DNA from: Verrucomicrobiia bacterium
GTDB taxonomy: Bacteria > Verrucomicrobiota > Verrucomicrobiia > Verrucomicrobiales > DEV007
NCBI GenBank assembly: GCA_020439925.1
Contig: JAGRPC010000038.1
Span: forward strand, 1-36,569
Length of the DNA stretch: 36,569 nt
Direction of reading: 5' to 3'
Translations under genes and position numbers: made by a program
In this document: piece after piece, positions 31,432 to 36,569 of the stretch
Position numbering within the stretch: the stretch's first letter is position 1
Layout of the letters: every line of letters starts with the position of its first letter
Notes under the pieces: generated by a model
Database searches by the model: none
What the model saw: the letters and a program-made list of their open reading frames with translations, nothing else
Told to the model about the DNA's origin: nothing

Positions 31432-32730
31432 ATGCCAGATATTTCCCTTCAGAATTCCACCGACAGCGTTCTTGCCATCATCATGGGAGGCGGCCAGGGC
31501 TCGCGCCTCTATCCCCTCACGCACCGGCGATCCAAGCCCGCGGTTCCCCTTGCCGCAAAGTGTCGCATTGTCGACATTCCCATCAGCAACTGCATCAACT
31601 CGGGTATCCGGAAGATGTACGTCCTGACACAGTACAACAGCGAGTCACTCAATCGCCACGTCACCAGCGCCTACCGTTTTGACCATTTCGGCGACAACTT
31701 CGTGCACATCCTGGCCGCCCAACAGACCCCCGGGGACGACAAGTGGTACCAGGGCACTGCTGATGCCGTTCGTCAGAATCTCAGCTACTTCCTCGAACGT
31801 CCCTACAAGTATTTCCTGATTCTCAGCGGCGACCAGCTCTACCGGATGGACTTCCGCCTCATGCTGCAGCAACATCTCGAAAAAGGAGCAGACCTGACCA
31901 TCTCCACGACCCCGGTCCATCGCGATCCCGCCCGGGCGTTTGGCCTGATGCACACGGACGAGAAGAACTGCATCACGCGTTTTGTCGAAAAGCCGGGCGA
32001 CGATGACGCTCTCCTCGACCAGCTCGTCATGCCGGGATCCCTGCTCAAGGCAGTTGGCATTGGAGCGAAGGAAGAACGTTTCCAGGCTTCAATGGGCATT
32101 TATCTCTTCAATCGATCCGTCCTAGAGGAGGCTCTCGCCAATGACTTGACCGATTTTGGCAAAGACATCATTCCCGCCATCATCCGGGAGAAGAAGGTCT
32201 ACAGCTACATCTTCAACGATTACTGGGAAGATATCGGGACAATCGCCTCTTACTACGAAGCCAATCTAGAATGCACGAAGATCGTACCGAAGTTCAATTT
32301 CTTCGACTCGCAGAATCCGATTTACACCCGCGCCCGATTGCTTCCTGCCAGCAAGATCAACAACGCCGTCATCGAAGAGGCACTCCTTTCCGACGGGTGC
32401 ATCATCACCAGCGCCACCATTCGCCATTCGATCATCGGAGTGAGATCCGTGATCGAATCAGGCTGTGAGATCACCGACAGCATCGTGATCGGGTCGGACT
32501 ACTACCACAAGATCCGGATCGAGAACGGAGAAGAGACCTCGTTTCCCCTTGTCATCGGGGAGGGCACCCGCATTCACCGCGCGATCATCGACAAGAATGT
32601 CTCTATCGGAAAGAACGTGGTGATCCACCCCGGCAACCGCGTCAACGAGGACAACGAATGGTGCCACATCCGCGATGGAATCGTCGTGGTGCCAAAGGGA
32701 AAGGTCATTCCGGACGGCACCGTAGTGTAA
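31432..32730 (+). CDS. glgC: Glucose-1-phosphate adenylyltransferase
   Basis: The 432-residue enzyme makes ADP-glucose for glycogen synthesis. The N-terminal nucleotidyltransferase domain has MGGGQGSRLYPLTHRRSKPAVPLAAKCRIVDIPISNC, which carries the G-rich phosphate-binding loop and Arg/Lys residues of the active site. YQGTADAVRQN, ILSGDQLYRMD and VEKPGDD follow, and DYWEDIGTIASYYEANL leads into the C-terminal left-handed beta-helix (IRHSIIGVRSVIESGCEI and following). These match GlgC closely, and the length is typical. It is transcribed away from glmS. The two genes share no known pathway other than drawing on hexose phosphates. It ends in a convergent gap with a stem-loop. Confidence 0.97.
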   Translation: MPDISLQNSTDSVLAIIMGGGQGSRLYPLTHRRSKPAVPLAAKCRIVDIPISNCINSGIRKMYVLTQYNSESLNRHVTSAYRFDHFGDNFVHILAAQQTPGDDKWYQGTADAVRQNLSYFLERPYKYFLILSGDQLYRMDFRLMLQQHLEKGADLTISTTPVHRDPARAFGLMHTDEKNCITRFVEKPGDDDALLDQLVMPGSLLKAVGIGAKEERFQASMGIYLFNRSVLEEALANDLTDFGKDIIPAIIREKKVYSYIFNDYWEDIGTIASYYEANLECTKIVPKFNFFDSQNPIYTRARLLPASKINNAVIEEALLSDGCIITSATIRHSIIGVRSVIESGCEITDSIVIGSDYYHKIRIENGEETSFPLVIGEGTRIHRAIIDKNVSIGKNVVIHPGNRVNEDNEWCHIRDGIVVVPKGKVIPDGTVV

Positions 32731-32738
32731 AGGAGTTT

Positions 32739-32759
32739 CCCTGATCCCCTCGATCAGGG
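32739..32759. terminator. Stem-loop in the convergent glgC/ankyrin gene junction
   Basis: CCCTGATC at 32739-32746 pairs with GATCAGGG at 32752-32759, a perfect 8-bp stem with a CCCTC loop. The right arm covers the stop codon of the minus-strand ankyrin gene (32754-32756), and the glgC stop lies nine bases to the left. The hairpin could stop transcription from both sides, although neither side shows a T-run. Confidence 0.45.
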
Positions 32760-34457
32760 GGCAACGACCCCGTCCCTCGCGACGGTGGTCACCTCGCCAC
32801 TGGCGAGATCCTTGATCACCACCGCATTCGGACGAATTTCAAGCACCTGGAAATCTCTCGCCCCGAATTCGGGCTGGGTGGTGCGAAAGACGTCCCCTGC
32901 CTTCACCACGTAACGATAGCGTGAGTCTTTCGCGGTAAGGATCGCATAGGTATCGGCGGTTTGGCCGCTCGCATCTTTCACCAGTACGTGAGTGGACTTG
33001 CTTTCGAGGTCCTCGACCTCGACCCTGGAAACATCGACCATCCTGCCCTTTCCTTCCTTGGAACTGACAAATCTCGTGGAAACCTCACGGACCTTGTAGG
33101 TCGTTCCCGGGATGACCTGACCTTCCTGCACCGCAACACTACCGCTCTTTTGATCAAGCCTACGCAGGGATGCTGTCGATCCATTGACCCCATCGACGAC
33201 CAAGGGAAGCGACTCTTCATGATAAGCCGCCAACACCATCTCACGAACGGGTGCCTGCTCAGGTTCACGAGCGTGGATCGTCGAGCCGTTCAGGGCAACG
33301 ATGGGCTTGGATTTTGCTTCCTCCCGCACTTTACGAGTCTCTGCGACGCGGGAAGCGGCAAGGCTTCCATTCGGTTTCTCGCTGACTTGAACTGGTTCGG
33401 TAGTTGAGACTCTGGATTCGTTCACGGAATGTGAGACTTCCTGTTTCTCCTCTTTCCCGGGAGAAGCAGTCTGGACGTGGGGATTCTGAGAAGGAGTGGT
33501 GGAGGCAACCGAAACACTCGCGCTCTTCTTAGCTGATTCCGTTTTCACGAGGGCCGGCGCCGGTTCCCCCGAAAGAGGCTTGCCCTCGAGGAGAGTCTCT
33601 TCCACCCCTTCTCCTGCAAGCGCTTCCTGAGCCTGAACCATTTCTCCCACCACCTTTTCCCCTTCAGGCGACGATCCCCAACTGGTTGGGTCGAGGATCA
33701 GCGAGTTGACTTTGTCGTGACCGGCGGCAAGGGCGAGATTCGCTGCCGTCTTGTTGTTGAGATCAACCGCATAGGGATTGGCCTGATTCTGCAGCAGTAC
33801 TCGGACGGCCTCCAGTTTCCCGGACTCGGAGGCAATCATCAGCGGTGTTTTGCTTTCCGGACTGCGGACGTTGATGTTGGCACCTTGCCCCAGGAGCGTA
33901 TTGATAACCTTCTTGTCTCCCGTAAAACTGGCGACAAGAAGCGCATCGTCCAGTTCGGCAGGCTTCGACGTGGCGGCCAGCAGCGAAACAACACCGGCAT
34001 GGCCGTTGTAGGCTGCGATCGACAATGCCCCCCATCCCTCGGCATCACGCAGCGAGGTGTCAGCACCACGCCCCAGGAGGAGGCGGGCTACGTCTTCATG
34101 ACCCTTCGCGCTCGCCGAAATGAGGGCATCGCGACCGACTCCATTGACTTTTCGCGGATCAGCTCCGATTCCAAGAATGCGTTCGACCACAGCGGCTTGG
34201 CCAGCTCCTGCCGCTTTGATCAGAGCAGTGTTTCCGGCGGGATCTGTCGATTCGAAATCCATTCCCGCCACCTGGAACAGCTCCAGAGCTTCCAAATCCC
34301 CGGAACTCGCGGCCGACATGAGATCACTGGGCACCATGTCAAAACCCTTCGCTTTCAATTGCTTGACGGCTTTGCTTTGCGGATTACCACACCCAACAAG
34401 CAGAAGCGCAGCCAAAGGCAGAGAAAAGAAGGTGGTTGAGATACTGGGAATTCTCAT
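32754..34457 (-). CDS. Ankyrin-repeat lipoprotein with a duplicated C-terminal beta module
   Basis: The 567-residue protein has a lipoprotein signal peptide with lipobox LVGC, lipidated at Cys23. Ankyrin repeats span about residues 44-255, with GNTALIKAAGAGQ, GRDALISASAKGHEDVARLLLGRGAD, GWGALSIAAYNGHAGVV and KTPLMIASESGKLEAVRVLL. A low-complexity, Ser/Glu/Lys/Pro-rich linker runs from about 260 to 400. The C-terminal part holds two related segments: residues 417-495, including VQEGQVIPGTTYKVREV, and 515-563, including VKAGDVFRTTQ and FQVLEIRPNAVVIKD. They have a beta-barrel-like pattern that recalls PilP/GspC-type domains, but I cannot confirm this. A ribosome-binding site AAAGAG precedes the ATG. 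The protein is probably anchored in the outer membrane with the ankyrin part in the periplasm. Confidence 0.8.
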   Translation of the reverse strand: MRIPSISTTFFSLPLAALLLVGCGNPQSKAVKQLKAKGFDMVPSDLMSAASSGDLEALELFQVAGMDFESTDPAGNTALIKAAGAGQAAVVERILGIGADPRKVNGVGRDALISASAKGHEDVARLLLGRGADTSLRDAEGWGALSIAAYNGHAGVVSLLAATSKPAELDDALLVASFTGDKKVINTLLGQGANINVRSPESKTPLMIASESGKLEAVRVLLQNQANPYAVDLNNKTAANLALAAGHDKVNSLILDPTSWGSSPEGEKVVGEMVQAQEALAGEGVEETLLEGKPLSGEPAPALVKTESAKKSASVSVASTTPSQNPHVQTASPGKEEKQEVSHSVNESRVSTTEPVQVSEKPNGSLAASRVAETRKVREEAKSKPIVALNGSTIHAREPEQAPVREMVLAAYHEESLPLVVDGVNGSTASLRRLDQKSGSVAVQEGQVIPGTTYKVREVSTRFVSSKEGKGRMVDVSRVEVEDLESKSTHVLVKDASGQTADTYAILTAKDSRYRYVVKAGDVFRTTQPEFGARDFQVLEIRPNAVVIKDLASGEVTTVARDGVVAP

Positions 34458-34591
34458 TTCTCTTTAAAAGGTCGTAAAGATTATTATTATCAACAATTTT
34501 GTAGGCAAATCACTCAAATGACAATCATTATTTTAAATTTCTTAAATATCATGGAAAGTAAGGCAAATGGGGCTTTATCCCCCTTTTTTGA
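34458..34591. promoter_or_regulatory. AT-rich divergent intergenic region
   Basis: This 134-base gap between the ankyrin lipoprotein and the flavoprotein gene is far richer in A and T than the flanking genes. It should hold divergent promoters. On the minus strand a TTGCCT followed by AATAAT at 17-base spacing is a weak candidate. The stretch includes a triple ATT-type repeat near 34480-34489 and an A/T run around 34530-34548, which could also be a binding site for a nucleoid protein. Confidence 0.4.
34569..34589 (+). terminator. Terminator-like hairpin just before the flavoprotein start codon
   Basis: GGGG (34569-34572), a CTTTAT loop and CCCCC (34579-34583) are followed directly by six T, giving the shape of a small intrinsic terminator. 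It ends two bases before the GTG start at 34592, so it lies in the leader of the flavoprotein gene. The stem has only four pairs, which makes efficient termination doubtful. It could be a leader attenuator or shape ribosome access. Confidence 0.4.
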
Positions 34592-35641
34592 GTGAAAACT
34601 GACTTTCTCATCGTTGGCCAGGGGTTGGCTGGCTCCCTGATTGCCTGGCATCTCATTGAGGCCGGCAAGAGAGTTCTGGTTGTGGACCGGGACGAGCCCG
34701 AAACGTCCTCCAAGGTTTCCGCCGGTCTGGTCACTCCTCTCGCCGGGTCCCGTTTCCACCTGCCGGAGGGACTTGAGGATCGGCTGGACTACGCCCGGGG
34801 ATTTTATTGGAGGATTGAGGAAGAGGCCAAAAAGGAATTCTTCCACCACCGACGCATTGCGAGGCTGTTCAGGAGTGAGGATGAAGCAAGTTACTGGAGA
34901 GAGCGAGTGGCCTCAGAAGACTCGCGCTATGAGCGCTTCCATGCACCGCTCAGGATCGACACCCCTCCGTTTATCGCCCCTTTTGGCGGATTCGAGATGC
35001 GCGATGGAGGTTGGCTTGATGTGGCGGCTTTCCTCGAACACACCCGGACCATGTTGCTCGAAAGGGCTTCCTATGCCATCGCTCGATTCGATGCAGGCGA
35101 CTTGGAAATTAGAACGGGAGGGGTGCTCTGGAAGAACGTCGAAGCTTCCGTCGTCATCTTCTGCGAGGGTTGGCGCGGCGCAGGAAATCGTTTTTTTGAT
35201 TGGGTTCCCTTACGCCCCAGTCCGGGGGACATCCTTGATCTCGAGATCCCCTCGCTGACGAACGAACAACGAGTCGTCAACAAGGGAGGCTGGCTTCTGC
35301 CCCTCGGCCAGGGCAGGTTTCGAGCGGGGTCTACCTATCTCCATGGCCCTGTCGAGGTTGAACCTTCGCCTTCGGGTCGTGACGAAGTGCTCGCGAAGAT
35401 TTCGGGAATCACCACGCTTGAAGTGCAGATGACCGGTCACCGCCGTGCGATCCGTCCAACGATCCGGCGTAGCCAGGTGTTCATCGGGCGCCATCCTTCC
35501 CTCTCACGCATTGCCTTTTTCAACGGCCTGGGATCCAAGGGCGTGCTCAATGGTCCGTGGCACGCCAAGCGCCTCGCCGCTCACCTTGTTGGCGGTGAGG
35601 CCCTTCCTCCCGAATGCGATCTTGCTCTGCAACCCTTCTAA
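34592..35641 (+). CDS. DAO-family FAD-dependent oxidoreductase, MnmC(o)-like
   Basis: The 349-residue protein starts at GTG and has the dinucleotide-binding motif GQGLAGSLIAWHL near the N-terminus, then VLVVDRDEPETSSKVSAGLVTPLAGSRF, typical of the D-amino acid oxidase (DAO/GlyOx) superfamily. The C-terminal part carries GHRRAIRPTIRRSQVFIGRHP and FFNGLGSKGVLNGPWHA, the second FAD-contacting region. The oxidase domain of E. coli MnmC belongs to the same superfamily and turns cmnm5(s2)U34 of tRNA into nm5(s2)U34. The next gene, nine bases on, encodes an MnmM-type methyltransferase that would finish the same pathway. An MnmC(o)/MnmL-like function is therefore my best guess, at moderate confidence. 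An ordinary amine or amino acid oxidase is possible. There is no clear ribosome-binding site before the GTG. Confidence 0.75.
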   Translation: MKTDFLIVGQGLAGSLIAWHLIEAGKRVLVVDRDEPETSSKVSAGLVTPLAGSRFHLPEGLEDRLDYARGFYWRIEEEAKKEFFHHRRIARLFRSEDEASYWRERVASEDSRYERFHAPLRIDTPPFIAPFGGFEMRDGGWLDVAAFLEHTRTMLLERASYAIARFDAGDLEIRTGGVLWKNVEASVVIFCEGWRGAGNRFFDWVPLRPSPGDILDLEIPSLTNEQRVVNKGGWLLPLGQGRFRAGSTYLHGPVEVEPSPSGRDEVLAKISGITTLEVQMTGHRRAIRPTIRRSQVFIGRHPSLSRIAFFNGLGSKGVLNGPWHAKRLAAHLVGGEALPPECDLALQPF

Positions 35642-35650
35642 GAGCTCCAG

Positions 35651-36232
35651 ATGCCTCTGCCCAGAATCACTGAACTTGCTCATTACCTCGTGGGCAATGT
35701 GCTCCGAGAGGGGGATTGGGCCATCGATGCCACGGCCGGGAACGGGCATGACACCCAGTTTCTCGCCTCACATGTCGGTTCATCAGGTCGGGTGGACAGC
35801 TTCGATGTGCAAGAAGAGGCAATCCGTTCTACTCGAGAACGAACCTCGGGTATACCGCAGGTGAATCTTCATGCTCTCGGGCATGAACACATCCAAGACC
35901 TCGTCTCCGGGCCGGTACAGGCAATCATGTTCAATCTCGGATATCTGCCTTCCGGTAACAAGATGTTGATTACAAAACCGGAATCCACTTTGACCGCACT
36001 GGAGTCCTCCATGCGATTGCTTGATTCACGCGGTATCGTGACCGTCATCGTTTACCCTGCCCATCCAGGTGGTGAAAGTGAGGCACTTTGCGTGAACAAA
36101 TGGTTCGCCTCTCTCCCTCCCTCGGAATTCAGGGTTTGGCATCACGGAGCTTGGCCTACCCACACACCTTCCGCACTTCGCAAAGATTATGGAACCTTAC
36201 CGCCCTACCTTCTCGCGTTCGTAAGAAGGTAG
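35651..36232 (+). CDS. mnmM: MnmM/YtqB-type class I SAM-dependent methyltransferase
   Basis: The 193-residue protein has the SAM-binding motif I as IDATAGNGHDTQFLA (residues 25-39), a FNLGYLPSGNK segment at 94-104 that is the hallmark of the YtqB (rRNA methylase-like) family, and VIVYPAHPGGESEA at 132-145. In Bacillus subtilis YtqB is reported to be MnmM, which methylates nm5s2U34 in tRNA to mnm5s2U34. The preceding DAO-family gene, nine bases upstream, fits the other half of the MnmC reaction pair. The product is of full family length. Its stop codon (36230-36232) sits inside the right arm of a 13-bp perfect inverted repeat. Confidence 0.85.
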   Translation: MPLPRITELAHYLVGNVLREGDWAIDATAGNGHDTQFLASHVGSSGRVDSFDVQEEAIRSTRERTSGIPQVNLHALGHEHIQDLVSGPVQAIMFNLGYLPSGNKMLITKPESTLTALESSMRLLDSRGIVTVIVYPAHPGGESEALCVNKWFASLPPSEFRVWHHGAWPTHTPSALRKDYGTLPPYLLAFVRR

Positions 36233-36236
36233 GGCG
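36201..36236. terminator. Strong hairpin overlapping the mnmM stop codon
   Basis: CGCCCTACCTTCT at 36201-36213 and AGAAGGTAGGGCG at 36224-36236 form a perfect 13-bp stem with a ten-base loop. The right arm contains the mnmM stop codon and the left arm encodes residues before it. It is the strongest inverted repeat I found in the window. The plus-strand sequence after it (ATACTTTAAG) is only weakly T-rich, so this may be a terminator, an mRNA-stabilising hairpin or a protein-binding site. Confidence 0.55.
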
Positions 36237-36369
36237 ATACTTTAAGTTCTCCGCTCCCGCTCGAGGAGCCCTGAGCTTCCCAGATATTCTCGGCCTTATC
36301 TTCAGCGATACTCAGTGATTTCCTCAAGCTGGGGGAGTAAACATCCTCGATCCTTCCCGGCTAGAGAAA

Positions 36370-36569
36370 TTAATCCAGTCCGGGAGCACTGTTGAATGAG
36401 GAGATCGGCTCTCCATCGGGCCCATACTGGTTGAAGCCTTCGTAGTAAATGTTGACTTCACCTGGTCCCGAATAACGCTCTTCAAGATCCCGGATCCAAT
36501 CATCGAGGAAATGATCATCGGGAATCATGTCCAGATAATTGGGTGCCGGCGGGGCCGGAGGAGTTGGAG
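36370..36569 (-). CDS. 3' end of an unidentified protein, truncated by the window edge
   Basis: Reading the minus strand from the right edge, one frame stays open for 66 codons to a TAA at 36370-36372. It begins with a Pro/Ala-rich stretch (PTPPAPPAPNYLDMIPDDH) and continues FLDDWIRDLEERYSGPGEVNIYYEGFNQYGPDGEPI, ending FNSAPGLD. The mix of a Pro-rich linker and an acidic, aromatic tail looks like coding sequence and not chance. I cannot name the protein. The 5' part lies outside the window. The convergent gap to mnmM (36233-36369) holds only the hairpin described above and no other recognisable signal. Confidence 0.62.
   Translation of the reverse strand, partial: PTPPAPPAPNYLDMIPDDHFLDDWIRDLEERYSGPGEVNIYYEGFNQYGPDGEPISSFNSAPGLD

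Noticed and set aside
1..36569. CRISPR array, insertion sequence, integron or prophage
   Set aside because: No regularly spaced direct repeats, transposase, integrase or phage structural gene was seen on either strand.
1..36569. tRNA or rRNA genes
   Set aside because: Gene-free gaps are all shorter than 240 bases, and none shows a tRNA T-arm motif with a matching acceptor stem on reading. A covariance-model search was not possible here.

Overview
The window looks like a stretch of chromosome from a free-living, GC-rich Gram-negative bacterium, most likely a member of Verrucomicrobiota (or more broadly the PVC group). The support is indirect. There are two exported Cys-type sulfatases, a PQQ-like propeller protein with the N-terminal WPGWRGPRGDG motif common in planctomycetes and verrucomicrobia, an SHD1-like exported protein, a lipoprotein, and many start codons with weak or no Shine-Dalgarno sequence. 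No rRNA, tRNA, CRISPR array, insertion sequence or prophage gene was seen. Coding density is high and no gene-free gap exceeds 300 bases.

Layout. 1-2955 (minus): a glcD-glcF-MauE/DoxX operon for oxidation of a 2-hydroxyacid such as glycolate, with ATGA overlaps at both junctions. 3015-4689 (minus): an M48 (Ste24-type) membrane protease and a small two-helix membrane protein. 4827-6968 (plus): a compact sulfur cassette of sulfide:quinone oxidoreductase, a TusE/DsrC-like carrier and a DsrE2-like protein. 6989-8638 (minus): a secreted protein of unknown function. 8784-10832 (plus): a half-length aldehyde dehydrogenase-like protein and phosphopentomutase (deoB). 10871-11740 (minus): an exported SHD1-like protein. 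11972-17311 (plus): prfC, an MtfA-like metalloprotein, an exported PQQ propeller, fucU and a fucose-dehydrogenase-like aldo/keto reductase. 17343-26984 (minus): an ABC ATPase without a permease, a membrane-anchored unknown, an exported beta-helix protein, an SBBP-type propeller, two sulfatases and a GspE/PilB ATPase. 27115-28925 (plus): a SpoIIM-RDD membrane pair. 28958-31313 (minus): glmS and a tandem-ACT protein. 31432-32730 (plus): glgC. 32754-34457 (minus): an ankyrin-repeat lipoprotein. 34592-36232 (plus): a DAO-family flavoprotein followed directly by an MnmM/YtqB-type methyltransferase. The right edge holds the 3' end of an unidentified minus-strand gene.

How the genes may work together. 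The sqr-tusE/dsrC-dsrE2 set suggests that sulfide is oxidised at the quinone pool and the resulting sulfane sulfur is passed along cysteines of carrier proteins. The two sulfatases, the beta-helix protein and the fucU/fucose-dehydrogenase pair suggest use of sulfated, fucose-containing polysaccharides, but this link is inference. The DAO-MnmM pair could split between two proteins the two reactions that E. coli MnmC performs on wobble uridine 34. Nothing in the window is plainly a wholly new system. The best leads are the sulfur relay cassette, the DAO-MnmM pair, the half aldehyde dehydrogenase and the duplicated C-terminal module of the ankyrin lipoprotein.
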